Shown here in pieces: positions 43,103 to 53,947 of a stretch of DNA of 64,000 nt. The DNA is from Yponomeuta sedellus (lineage: Eukaryota; Arthropoda; Insecta; Lepidoptera; Yponomeutidae): positions 12,300,873 to 12,364,872 of the forward strand of contig OW203745.1 of assembly GCA_934045075.1 (NCBI GenBank), given 5' to 3'. Every line of letters begins with the position of its first letter. Positions within the stretch are counted from its first letter, which is position 1. Both the position numbers and the translations under genes were made by a program. The notes beneath the pieces were generated by a model. It searched no databases, was not told where the DNA came from, and saw only the letters and a list, made by a program, of their open reading frames with translations.

Positions 43103-43340
43103 GATACTACTTAAAATGACAAGAATTCGACCGTATGAGGCAGCGAATAGTAGATTGTAAATAAATTATAGAAATTTAAATAATAGAATAAATTCCCGAG
43201 GTATTTTGCTATAGTCCGAGTAGGAATTGATTCTTTTACCCGAGTTAAACACTCTACTTTTCATTTCGAATTTGAGGAAAAAAACTTATTCTTCCAATTA
43301 TTTGAGTGTTTTTTTACTAAACACAATTATTATTATACTA

Positions 43341-43415
43341 TTTTTATTTTTAATGCACTAACCCGTGCTGAGGACAATTTTAAAAACCTATTTAGAGGCT
43401 AAAAATTCCACCAAT
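43341..43415. mobile_element. Family P fragment
   Basis: TTTTTAATGCACTAACCCGT joined to ACCTATTTAGAGGCTA, so the two family ends sit side by side. Confidence 0.5.
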
Positions 43416-43528
43416 TTATAATTACTTATTTTGATTAAGGGTTAGTTTAACGTAAGCCAAATCGATCCACTAAACAGTATACGCTTAAAAAACACTGGTA
43501 GAACATTTTGGTTGTATTTATAATAGTA

Positions 43529-43642
43529 CTTATTTGGAGGCTAAAAATTCCGCCAATGCCGGGATTCGAACCCGCGACCTCTGGCTGTCCGTGCCAGCGC
43601 TCTTTCCAACTGAGCTAATTTTTAGCCTCTAAATAGGTTTTT
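43529..43642 (+). mobile_element. Family P retroposon, copy 5, foldback form
   Basis: TATTTGGAGGCTAAAAATT and its inverted copy enclose a near-complete antisense tRNA-like core. Confidence 0.65.
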
Positions 43643-43804
43643 ACAATTATTATTGTGTTACTTTACGCATACTTTACTCTCTAAGGTGTATGTGTAGGCA
43701 ATAACACACGAGTAAACTGAATTGTCATATTTCCAATTGAAATTCGTTTAAAACGCACTATTTTTTTTAAGTCAAAGGAATAAACCTTAACATTTTTTTT
43801 GTTA

Positions 43805-43949
43805 AAAACCTATTTAGAGGCTAAAAATTTCACCCATGCCGGGATTCGAACCCGCAACCTCTGGCCTCTGGTGACATTTTTAGCCTCTAAATAGGTTTTT
43901 AAATTTGTCCTTAGCACGGGTTAGTGCATTAAAAATAAAAATAGTATAA
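43805..43949 (+). mobile_element. Family P retroposon, copy 6, foldback form
   Basis: 11-bp target duplication TTTTTTTGTTA (43794-43804 and 43950-43960). An inverted copy of the left end precedes TCCTTAGCACGGGTTAGTGC and the A-rich end. Confidence 0.75.
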
Positions 43950-44117
43950 TTTTTTTGTTATACAAATGTCGCCAAAATGCTGTGCAGTTAGCGTTGCGCT
44001 TTTATAACTTAAGGTTTACATTGATAATTTTACTGTAAGTATATATACTTAATAACGTAAGTAGGTACTTATTTATTTTCTTGTACATAAAAAAAGTTGC
44101 TATACGTATCTTAGATT

Positions 44118-44331
44118 CGTTATCAACCCTTGTATGTCCCCACTGTTGGGACACAGGTCTCTTCGTGCATCGCAGAAAGGTTAGGCCATACTCCACCACC
44201 GGGGCCAAGTCCGGATTGGCGGAGGATTGTAAGACAGTGGCGGGCCTGACGGTCAGAAGTTATCAAGCCGCCCATAAGGCCTCTGACATGGCTTAACGAC
44301 TGCCATTATATGACAGCCGGCACCAACGGCT
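44118..44331 (-). mobile_element. 5S rRNA-derived SINE, copy 13, 5' truncated with target duplication
   Basis: The 11-bp direct repeat TATCTTAGATT (44107-44117, 44332-44342) bounds a copy lacking the whole 5S head. Truncation at the 5' end on insertion is typical of LINE-driven integration. Confidence 0.9.
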
Positions 44332-44461
44332 TATCTTAGATTAACATAACAAATATTGGCTAAACGAGCCCTGAACACAGTACCTATGCAAGACTCGTTC
44401 AGTCAATAAGTATTAACTTACAGAAGAGACGGTGCGAGGGCGTGAACTCTACCGCTCCCTC

Positions 44462-44790
44462 GACCCACGTCCTTCCTCTGTGCCCCAGACCGGGGATCCC
44501 GTGTGCCCCAGACCGGTTATCCCGTGTGCCCCAGACCAGTTATCCCGTGTGCCCCAGACCGGTTATCCCGTGCGCCCCAGACCAGTTATACCGTGTGCCC
44601 CAACTAGTCATTCCGTCTACCCCAGACTGGTCTTAATGTGTGCCCCAGACCGGTTTTCCTGTGTGCCCCAAACTGGGCTTCCTGTATGCCCCAGACCGGT
44701 CTTCCTTTGTGTTCCAGACCAGTCTTCTTGTGCGCCCCATACCAGTCATTCTGTGTGCTCCAGACCGGTCTTCCTAAGTGCCCCAGGCCT
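44462..44790. repeat. 23-bp minisatellite, about 14 units
   Basis: Unit like GTGTGCCCCAGACCGGTTAT plus CCC, increasingly diverged to the right. Because 23 is not a multiple of 3 and the unit has no stops, long frames open on both strands; these are not evidence of a gene. Confidence 0.85.
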
Positions 44791-45027
44791 ACGTTACATT
44801 CCGCATCCCCAATGAGACCCGAAATACATACTTTCAAGCGTAGTAAAAGTAATTTGAGGAGGTTATAAGAAGCGTACACTGAATACATAATAGAAAACGT
44901 CGACTGCCATTTGCCATTTAATATTCCATGTTGTCAGTTCACTGGACAGTGAAGGCAAATGAAGTGCATGTGACACGCAATGTCAGCAAATAATAATAAA
45001 CTGTGTGGGTTTTGTGTGGAATCGCAC

Positions 45028-45239
45028 GTAGCCCCGGCTGCCTGAGTGATCTTAAACGGTCACTAAGGTTAAGCAACGGCGCGTTCAGTGCATGGATGGG
45101 TGACTGTCTATATTAGAGCTAGTGGGAACTTTCCGAGCGGTTCCGTGCTTAGCAAGGCATGTTAAGCAGCTGGTGCCGGCTGCCGTTGATAGATGCCAGT
45201 CGTAAAGCCAAGTCAGAGGCCTAAGGGCGGCTTGAAAAC
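45028..45239 (+). mobile_element. 5S rRNA-derived SINE, copy 14a (subfamily B head)
   Basis: GTAGCCCCGGCTGCCTGAGT, then GGTTAAGCAACGGCGCGTTC and GCATGGATGGGTGACTG, closest of all to 5S rRNA in the GGATGGGTGAC block. 3' part missing. Confidence 0.8.
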
Positions 45240-45508
45240 GGGTTGGTGGAGGATTGTAAGACAGTGGCGGGCCTTACTGTCATCAAGTTATCAAGCCGCA
45301 CATAAGGCCTCTGACACGGCTTAACGACTGTCATTGCATGACAGCTGGTACCAACGGGTTAAAGTGCCTTGCGAAGCACGGAATCGCTCGGAAAAATGCA
45401 CGCGGTAGTCGCGTGATGGTCACCCATCCTGCACCTGACCGCGCCTGTTGTCGCTTAACTCAGGTGATTGATTCCAATCACTCGATTCGACTAGGCCACG
45501 AGCGTTTC
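45240..45508 (-). mobile_element. 5S rRNA-derived SINE, copy 14b (subfamily A)
   Basis: Directly abuts copy 14a tail to tail, in reverse, with head ending CTAGGCCACGAGCGTTTC. Confidence 0.8.
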
Positions 45509-45603
45509 AATTATAATTATATAATATGGTTTTATTTTTAATTTTCGAGGACAGTCTGTTAAACTTGGAAAGATCTCGTGTGCACATTCTACAAACAAAC
45601 AAA

Positions 45604-45628
45604 CTAACCTAACCTAACCTAACCTAAC
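45604..45628. repeat. Interstitial telomere-type repeat (CCTAA)5
   Basis: Five tandem CCTAA units, the insect telomere sequence (TTAGG)n on the other strand. Confidence 0.8.
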
Positions 45629-45894
45629 GTGCGTGCTTAAGACGTATTCCGCGGGAGACTGGTAACCTACATTCAAAGGGTAGGCTATAATAAGGCTTCG
45701 TCGGAGAAGACAGCCGAGTATTGGTGTTGCTAGACGTAAAACTTTTGGAATGATTTATTTTTTTTGGAATTTGGCCCTTATGTAGCGCGCACCAAATCCT
45801 GAGTCCACTGTCGAATTCCTTGTAAATCGGTCTCGCTATAGTATTTGATGCGCATAATTACTAGGAGCGCAGGAGACTAAGGCTATCTTCTATA

Positions 45895-46080
45895 ATATAA
45901 AAATGAATCGTTCAATGTGTTGGTAAGCGCAAATCTCGAGAGCAGCTGAACAGATTTCGCTAATTCTTTTTTTAGAATATTCCTTGAAATACGAGGATGG
46001 TACTTACGGAGAGAAAAAAATTAAAAAAATATATTAAAGAATCGACTGTTAGGCGGTACGAAGTTCGCTGGATCAGCTAG
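45895..46080 (+). repeat. Dispersed repeat, Helitron-like 3' end
   Basis: Relative of 17303-17475. Ends CGAAGTTCGCTGGATCAGCT followed by AG. Confidence 0.4.
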
Positions 46081-46324
46081 TTAGTGATAAACGGCAACAA
46101 TTAAGAGTTTCAAAGCTATATTGTGAATGACCATAAACAGAGCCCACGCATTAGGCCTCTTCTCTTTCACGCAAGCCCATCCGGTCCTTTGCTAGTCTCG
46201 TCCAATGTTTCCCAGCCACTTTCACAATGTCGTCGGATAGAGTTCATAAATGCTGATAAATTTTCTATCGATAATAATTATGCCTATGCAACAAATTTAA
46301 ATATTGATGTATAGTTACTAACTA

Positions 46325-46475
46325 CCTCGTTGGCTGGCGGTAACACGTCTGATTGCCACGCCGGAGGTCGTGGTTTTAGTATAAGTGTATTTCACTGTTT
46401 GTTATAAAATAAAATAAAAAGTGTTTTATTCTGAAACTGCGTCTTAATGAACGTTACAAGTCAAACTAGATGTCC
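46325..46475. repeat. SINE head fragment and LINE tail
   Basis: 46325-46375 has a tRNA-like start (CTCGTTGGCTGGCGGTAACA). 46405-46475 is an inverted AATAAAACC LINE tail. Confidence 0.4.
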
Positions 46476-46837
46476 ACCATTCACCAGTCCATCCATGTCT
46501 AGGTATTATCTCCTTCTGTAGTTTACACAGGGCTAGCACAGGGAATTCAAGTTTGAGAGGAACACAACTTATTATTATTATTATAACTCAGAATCTTGCG
46601 TAGATAACTTTAGGAAGAAGGGATAATTTGACGGGGTCAATTTGTATGAGAAAAAATAGATAAATTTCTTTGTTTTACGGAAAAATGAAAGGGTTGGCGT
46701 TATTTGAATAGCATGAGTAATTTGGGTCAGGCGATGTCTATTAAATGCGTTACGTTACGTTATCAACCCTTGTATGTCCCCACTGCCTATTAAATAAAAC
46801 ACAATAAATTATGGTAACATGGACTAATTCATTCATT

Positions 46838-47940
46838 TGATAGAATAGAATAGAATAGAATAATCTTTATTTGGCACATAAAATTACACTAAGACAAACT
46901 TCATATAAAACTTAACACGTATAGGTATGTACCAAAAAGGTCTCCGCTCAGCTTTATGCCATGGTTGAGCCACGGCGCTGATTTTCAGCGGATGCCTTAC
47001 ACTTATATACTAAACACATAAAACATTATTTCGAGTTTCGGACAGTAAAAACATTCGAGACGAACACAGGATACGGAACAATAATTTATCTGTGAGTCTT
47101 TTTGCTTAGTTGGTAATAAGTATACTAGCTCTACTTACTAAAACATTATATCGATATGACACAGAGTAGGCAATTACTTGTTTATTTATTTTAATCAGTA
47201 TCACATTCGGCTCACTCAACTCAAACTCAGTACGCAAGTGAGATTTTAACACAACCAAGGAGATCTTAATATTATATGCGCAGAAAAAAATGGTTATATT
47301 AAGTATAGCAATAAAAAGCCAATAATAGGTAAGAAACAACTTTAATGCAGGTCCTTTTGCTTAACGAGTAAATATTTTTTATAATATAATTTAAAACAGC
47401 CTACTGAAGGGGACTGTCTAATAGGTGGAGGGATATTGTTCCAGCATTTTGCGGCGCAGTAACGGAAACTTCCCCGAAATGCTGATGAATGATGGGATGG
47501 GCAGACCATTCTTAATGGGATACGAGACTGACGTTTACTAAAACTTAACTTGTTGTATAAGTATGTAGGTTGTTGTTTTTCAATCACACCGAAAAGCAGA
47601 GTTGCAAAATGCAGGGCTCGCCGTGACTCCATATTAAGTAAATTATTACTATTTAAGTAAGGAGTAATATGCGCTCTCCGTGGGATAGTGAAACAGAACC
47701 TTGCGCATGAATTCTGCACTCTCTGTATATTTTTTTTAGTTCTTCCCAGCAGACACCCCCCAATAACGGTATCAGCATAATTTAGCTTTGACAAAATAAG
47801 CGATTCACAAAGATGGATTCTCGTGTTTACGTCTAGGTGGTTACGTATTTTATAGAGAACACGAAGTCTATAAAAGCAGCTTCTTACGGTTTCAAGTACA
47901 TGTTTTTCAAATTTTAAACCTGTACCCATGCGTGCGTGCC
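46838..47940 (-). mobile_element. LINE fragment (non-LTR reverse transcriptase C-terminus)
   Basis: One open minus-strand frame of 195 codons (47929-47342) covers the RT C-terminal region: HLCESLILSKLNYADTVIGG, RVQNSCARFCFTIPRRAHIT, AAKCWNNIPPPIRQ, VGCFKLYYKKYLL. It resembles Jockey/CR1-type ends. A 3' untranslated part follows to an AATAAAG signal and a (TTCTA)n tail at 46841. 5' truncated, no upstream RT core. The undamaged frame suggests a fairly recent insertion. Confidence 0.85.
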
Positions 47941-48199
47941 TATTAAAGTATGCACGAACAGTTGCCGTGTGGTGGTAGGCGCATTACTGCTAACAAAGTT
48001 TTATAGACTTCTATCTATTTAATCAGCCCGTAAACAAAGCCTGGTCTGGTCATCATCCTTTCACGCCAACCCATCCAGTACTTTCCAGTCTCTTTCCTAG
48101 ACCTATTTCCTAGAAAATGAACACCGTTCGCATTTTCTCGAATAGTCTAGCTCTTCCGGGTTACAGGCATGTATGTCTATCAGTCTGTCTAAAAAGTGA
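47941..48199. other. Non-coding, no gene seen
   Basis: Contains weak retroelement-like words only. Confidence 0.35.
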
Positions 48200-48360
48200 T
48201 TACTTTTCAATTCGCCTCTTGCGAGCAACACCAGCGCAGTCTGTTTGGCGCCACAGCCGGGTGCGGCCGCGTCCCGCGCGATCTGTCAAAATGACATTTA
48301 GATTCCCGCCTAAATTCTCCCGCCTTGCTTCGGCAACCTAATTTTTCACGCCATTTTCGC
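48200..48360. other. GC-rich island, possible promoter or 5' leader
   Basis: CpG-rich stretch with GCGCAGTCTG and GGGTGCGGCCGCGTCCCGCG in AT-rich surroundings, and CAGT initiator-like words. No convincing first exon follows. Confidence 0.25.
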
Positions 48361-49944
48361 AGTGAAGCTTCTACATTATTTTTTAGCTTGAACGCGTCGT
48401 AAATAGGTTATAATAGTGCGTTTATTGAATTGAATTAGTGATGTGCTTGTTGTATTGTGATATTTAATTTTTTTGTGCAGTAATTTTTGGGTTAGACTCA
48501 GACGTGACTTGGCTCCAGGATGTGGTTTAGTGTCCCTAACTGGATGTCAGCTGTTTTGGCGAGGGAAATTTTACTTCAACTTGCGAATCACATAGGATAG
48601 ATAAAATTACTTAACGTGTTGCCTGAGTTGCGTTTTAATTTTTGTATTAAAAGCTGTCTTATTCAGTTCTAGAGAACATGAACCCACATAAACAGGGTTA
48701 CCTCCAAAACTTGTTGTTCCCTAAACACGTCAATTTGTTCTAAGATTTTTTCTCAAATTTTTTTTTTTAATAAAAAGTAAAAAATCCGGACAAGGCACCC
48801 ACCAAGGGTTCCGACAATAATTGTTGGTACTTAAATTATTATAAATAGTTTAGAAATAGAGTCCCACAGTTTTTTCCGGTCTTTTCCCGAACTTCAACGA
48901 CAAGTTTTTACCCGATTTAGTTACAAATGCATAGTTTTCAGATTTTTTACTGTCCTTGTAGGAAATTACGCTATTACTTTACAAATTTTCATAGTTCTAG
49001 GCCAAAACAGCGAACCTGTACCTATTTCGACACTCAAGGTAATCAAAATGTATGTACCCTATAAATTTCGATTTCCTTGAGAGTCGAAATATACGTTTTT
49101 TGCGGCATCAACGACCGAACCATTATTTTACGTAAAGCCTTTACCAGGCAGAAGTTTAATACTATCCACCATAAATCGAACCTTGCCACTTTGAAATAAA
49201 GTCTTGATTTATGTATTTAGTCGTTGATTTATTCACATCTTTAACAGACTGTAAACTGAAAATTGGTTTTGATTTCAATTTGATACCTCCAGATTCCTCA
49301 CGCTTTTAGAAGATTCACTTTGTTGCCAGTGTCTACGGACGAATGGCCATCCATTCGTCCGGACACTAAAAAAAGTCTTAGAAAGGGTTCTTTTTTTTCT
49401 TTCAAAAATAAGTTATTGTCTTTTTACGAACAAATTAACGGGTTTCAGATGTTTTCCTTTACTTGTTCTGTAACACTGCCAAAGTTTTGATTCTCTGTCA
49501 ACGGGAAGTATTTTATTGGTTTTGTGAGTGATCCCGTCTCGTTATTGTTATACTATAGATACTGTACTATTCACCTACACCAAGTCACCATGTTATTTTT
49601 TCAATTCAATTTATTTGTTTCAGACAATTATTAGTCCATATTTACATTTTAAATTATAATATTTGTGTTAGTAAAAGTCTTGTAACTATGTTAATACAAT
49701 ACAAATTAACGAATATTATTTTTTAATCAATTACACTCCCTGCTGGGCGACTTCACTGTCAGGACATTATGTGCGCTGCCACCCAGTGTCTTATGAATGG
49801 ATTGTCCACCTTGGCTGCAATAACCTTCAGTAAACTATTGCTACTGTCGCGGATCCTATTCTACAGCAAGGATGCTATCCGTTTATACCACAGTTATTAC
49901 GCATAACAAAAAGAGATATTACTAGTTTTTTTTTCTTATTATCT
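48361..49944. other. Non-coding; one hairpin
   Basis: 49328-49367 pairs AGTGTC plus CGGACGAATGG with CCATTCGTCCG plus GACACT (2-nt bulge, loop CCAT). A shorter palindrome (TCGACACTCAAGG with CCTTGAGAGTCGA) lies at about 49027-49086. No gene. Confidence 0.5.
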
Positions 49945-50171
49945 GGTAGCGAACCCGCCATAGCCTTACTTCTATGATAAATGCGAAAGTTTGGATGGAT
50001 GTCCTGGATACTTACTACTTAACTGGGTCAGCGGCCGTACGGGTTTGGATGAAATTTGGAACAGATACAGATTAGTCTGAAATGGCAATGTATAGTCTTC
50101 CTTTTATCCCCGAAAAGTACACATTAAAATTTCCACGCCATCAAAGTCTCTTGAAACAGCTGTATAAGTTT

Positions 50172-50374
50172 TAAAAACCTATTTAGAGGATAAAAACTCC
50201 ATCCATACCGGGACTCGAACCCGCGACCTCTGGCTAAGCGTGCCAGCGCTCTTCCAACTGAGCTAATGGGCGACTAACGGCATCAGTGAAATTTCGAACC
50301 TCTTTGCAATACTCTCTGTTTTACGTACAGTTTTTAAAATTGTCCTTAGCACGGGTTAGTGAATTAAAAACGAT
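50172..50374 (+). mobile_element. Family P retroposon, copy 7 (long form)
   Basis: Complete antisense cloverleaf core, the GGCATCAGTGAAATTTCGAA segment, and a worn A-rich end. Confidence 0.75.
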
Positions 50375-50934
50375 ATAAAGCTGTATAGGTGTTTCGGTTT
50401 TTATTTTATTGCACACATAATAAAAAAGTGGACATGGGGAGCTTATTTCATTAGAAATCTCTTTCAGCCAACGCTTGATGTGGTGATACGGACGTTATAA
50501 ACCAGGGGGAAAGTGTACAATAAAAGTTTTTATATTATTTTACTAATCTAACACAATGTTAATTATTAATTAATTATTAATTAATTAATTACCTATGCTC
50601 AGTTCAATAAAAACCGACGTGAATTGTTTAATTCATTTTTATAGTGATTCCTTTCCTGTTTTTATGATGTAGCTCTCTTATCCATGATTCAAAATTTCGT
50701 AACCTTCGAAGAAGACTTAGACAATCAATTGTCTTCAGACAGACACTAATGGACCTGTTGGCCCCTTTTTTATTTTATTTTATTCAGACCACAAACAGTC
50801 ATACAGAAAAAACTAGAAAAGTATGTGTATACAAAATTAGACCTTAGGGTCCCTTAAGTAAACATACCTTTTGGATACGGAACGATGAAAATGCGAGCAA
50901 TACGAGTCAACCCTTTCAATGTTAGATTAAAAGT

Positions 50935-51174
50935 TTGAATGGCAAACGAGGTGTAGAGAGAGCACTAACTTTATTCATATTGTGTTCTGAGTGTGGCCTA
51001 CTTCAAAGTTTATCATTCGTGCAGGCTCGCATTGGAGCTGATGCCGCAGTCGTTTCCAATTGTGGGACCCTACAAATCATTTTAATAAACTTTAAAATAG
51101 CTGTTGAAATTGACAAAAATGTGGAAGAATACAAAAGACAAATGACTAGCCTGCTTGCTTCTATGCGAAGCTAG
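50935..51174 (+). CDS. Small unassigned open frame, possible exon
   Basis: 79 codons from ATG. The second half (51035-51174) follows an acceptor-like TTCGTGCAG and ends EIDKNVEEYKRQMTSLLASM, a plausible helical C-terminus. No poly(A) signal, partner exon or known family was identified. Could equally be a chance frame. Confidence 0.2.
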   Translation: MNGKRGVERALTLFILCSECGLLQSLSFVQARIGADAAVVSNCGTLQIILINFKIAVEIDKNVEEYKRQMTSLLASMRS

Positions 51175-51225
51175 ACCTGTTTGTATTAAGAGTTTCTGGT
51201 ATACTGGCACATAATATTATATTCT

Positions 51226-51258
51226 TTTTAATGCACTAACCCGTGCTAAGGACAATTT
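51226..51258 (-). mobile_element. Family P end fragment
   Basis: TTTTTAATGCACTAACCCGT and TAAGGACAATTTT only. Confidence 0.5.
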
Positions 51259-51498
51259 TTTGGCACATATATGTTATATTTAATTTTTCTTACTTTATGT
51301 CTATATGACATCTGTTGTTCAAACTACTTTCAAAATAAACACAGTATAATAAACACCGTATTATACACATATTTTTCCTTTTTCCTTGAACACCTCTTCT
51401 CTCAAGTTTCCTCATTTCCGTCCGTTTACCGTCTCTCAATTCAACTTTTTTTCTTGATTGATTGAAGATGTTTATTCAAACAAAAATACAAAAAAATA

Positions 51499-51690
51499 CA
51501 TAGTTATATATTTAACGGGTCAAATCGCGATTATTTATTAGGTAAAACGTCTAACCGAGACCACGGCACCTGTAACGCTGCCGAAACGTCGGGAAATAAG
51601 GTACCTAATTACGTTTTACCTAATAAATAATCGCGATTTGACCCGCTTAATATATAACTATGTATGAGTACCGCGAATCATTAAGAAATA
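51499..51690. repeat. Inverted repeat with 52-bp arms
   Basis: 51499-51550 and 51611-51662 are inverted copies with few mismatches (GGGTCAAATCGCGATTATTT). The middle holds CCGAAACGTCGGG. Half of it matches 4960-5075. Confidence 0.75.
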
Positions 51691-52235
51691 CTATTGCAAA
51701 AAAATACAGATGTTGGTTTCTGCCAAACTTCATGATAGCTTTATTGGTTGGCAGCTGATTTTACAAACTAAAGTTTTCTTATATGCTCGGTACATGCAAA
51801 TACTAAAAGACATTTGAAGACTCCCTACACACTACCCTCTTGCTCGCCCTACGCCTAAGGCTTGGGTTCGGTCAGTCACATGACATCGCCATGAACAAGA
51901 AGTCTTATTTTCAAATTGTTTTGTGTTATGTGGAAAATATACTTTCCTCTTATAATGAAATCTTATATACCTAATATCAAATAGTTTCTTTATCATATTC
52001 ATTGACTTAGATAGGAGAAGAGGGCCGGAGTACATGCCCTCTATAGAACTATACTCGTATAACACAATCATTGAAAAAACTGTTTTGGGCGCCCGCGATT
52101 CAGGTTTACCTAGTGCGAGGCCCGCTGTGTAAAAATGCTCATGTAAAAACTTATTTGGCAATAAATATTTTTGTATTTGTATACTAAAGCAGCTGTTGGA
52201 ACATCCACACGGCGAAGCTTTCAAGTCAAATCAAA

Positions 52236-52925
52236 ATGTTTTTTGAACAATATAACAGAAAAACTGCGACTTAATGAACGTTACTATTTAAACTATGTGT
52301 CCGTACCAAAACCCGGATATTTTTGGAGAAAAAGTTAACAAAAAACTCCAAACCTAGTCGTTCCAATTTTGGTCCTTAGTAATTAAGCCTTCGATTAGTA
52401 ACCGCTGGTCTTGACGCGACCTAGGTGACCCCATACATGCATTGGAATTCGGTTTGGCACGCCATCGCTTTTCAGGGTCAGCCCATCCTTAAAAAACAAC
52501 CCTAGCCAGTGACCTTATCACGAAGTTATCTAAGTTCCGGAGGTTGCTCAGGTGGAAATCGGGCAGATTCGAGTTAAATATTTGAATAAATCGATTCACA
52601 GCCATATTTCCGACTGCTCTATTTCTATTTTGGGGCTGGCGGAGGCGTTGAAACCCGAGGCTTATTCATTTGGAGACAGAGAGGTTCAGGAAGGTCTACC
52701 CTCCGGTCCCAACTAGGATACTTTGTGCTATTGTAACTAGGCAAGGACATTACGAACATGGGAATGCACCCAGGCAAGATAAGATAAGAATATTCTTTAT
52801 TGTACACTGGAAAAACAACGAATACAAAATAATTACAAATATACCTAGTACAATTGACGGCCTTATTGCTAAAAGTAATTTCTTCCAGACAACCTTACGA
52901 TGGAAAGTTGCTGAAGGAAATTAGA
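52236..52925. repeat. LINE tail fragments
   Basis: 52236-52350 is a TTTCATTTCAT-type relative. 52775-52925 begins GATAAGATAAGAATATTCTT, like 55000-55150. 52695-52775 is the CCCAACTAGGATACTTTGTG repeat. Confidence 0.45.
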
Positions 52926-53197
52926 AATACGGGTAGCCAGTGCAAATTTGAATATTGATACATACTTATACTTAATAATAATACACTTGAATACCGTTAC
53001 TTATATAAACTTATAATTAGGATTTAAAAATAATAATAACTTTCACACGACATAATCACTTGTCCTGGTCCCAAACTGGGATACTCTGTGCTATGGTTAC
53101 CAGGCAAGGATATCATAAACATGCGAACACACCAACACAATACCATCATACGTATGCTCAAGCGTTGTAGAAGTAACCGTAGAATAATAAGTCCGAT

Positions 53198-53252
53198 GCA
53201 GGAAGAAACCCGTGCCCGAGCAGAGGGGGCATACAAGGTTTGATATTGATCG
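53198..53252 (+). mobile_element. 5S rRNA-derived SINE, copy 20, extreme 5' truncation
   Basis: Only about 55 bp of the 3' end, between exact 12-bp repeats AATAAGTCCGAT (53186-53197, 53253-53264). Confidence 0.8.
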
Positions 53253-53396
53253 AATAAGTCCGATAAACGAACGTAGATTACTTACGTAACCATATTTACA
53301 CAACACTCACAATGTGGCCCCCTTTTTACTCGAAATAAAACTCGTGTAAAAAGATTACCGAATAGTGCCTGCAGTTTTACAAACACTCAATATCAA

Positions 53397-53522
53397 TAAT
53401 AATAAATATTCATTGACATATTACACAGATCTAGTTAGCCCTGTACTGAGTACAACTAAATGACTTGTGTTATAGGTGCTCACTCGACGATAGATTTAAT
53501 ACAATAAATACATAGATAGCAT
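53397..53522 (-). mobile_element. tRNA-headed SINE, head missing
   Basis: Third copy of the 10463/41862 family (GAGTACAACTAAATGACTTG). Confidence 0.65.
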
Positions 53523-53947
53523 CCAATGAAACAAAAGATGATGAAGGTAGGTTAGAAAGGAAGGAAGGTTCTACGTTTTTTTAAAATTATTTATCAATTT
53601 GACTTAACCTTTAAATACGGTGTGTGATCTGACAGACTACGAGAAGTATTACTTAAGTTACATTACCTAGGTACCTAATATGTTGACGTGGTAGTAGCAA
53701 CCCTAGCTTATCTCTATCCCTCAGACAGTCGCCCAATATTATTATTGTCGAGTGGCAGCGTCGGCACGATCAGTATTATTAGTAGAACATCATTGTCGTA
53801 GAGTGTCAGTGTTGTAAGATCGCGAGTGTTCTATCCGACCACTTGTCAAACTAATCCGTAATTATGTAACTTTGTTTTTGTGACTTGTTTACGGGGTTTT
53901 TCTTCTTTATATTCAGTCAATTAATGAAATTAAATGAAAAGGTTTTA

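Noticed and set aside
44432..44815. 127-codon Pro/Cys-rich open frame
   Set aside because: Made by a stop-free 23-bp minisatellite, with equal frames on the other strand.
45028..45110. Possible 5S rRNA gene
   Set aside because: Only the middle of 5S is recognisable; the ends and outer stem are missing. It is a SINE head.
47342..47929. 195-codon frame as a host gene
   Set aside because: Its motifs and (TTCTA)n tail identify it as a LINE reverse-transcriptase end.
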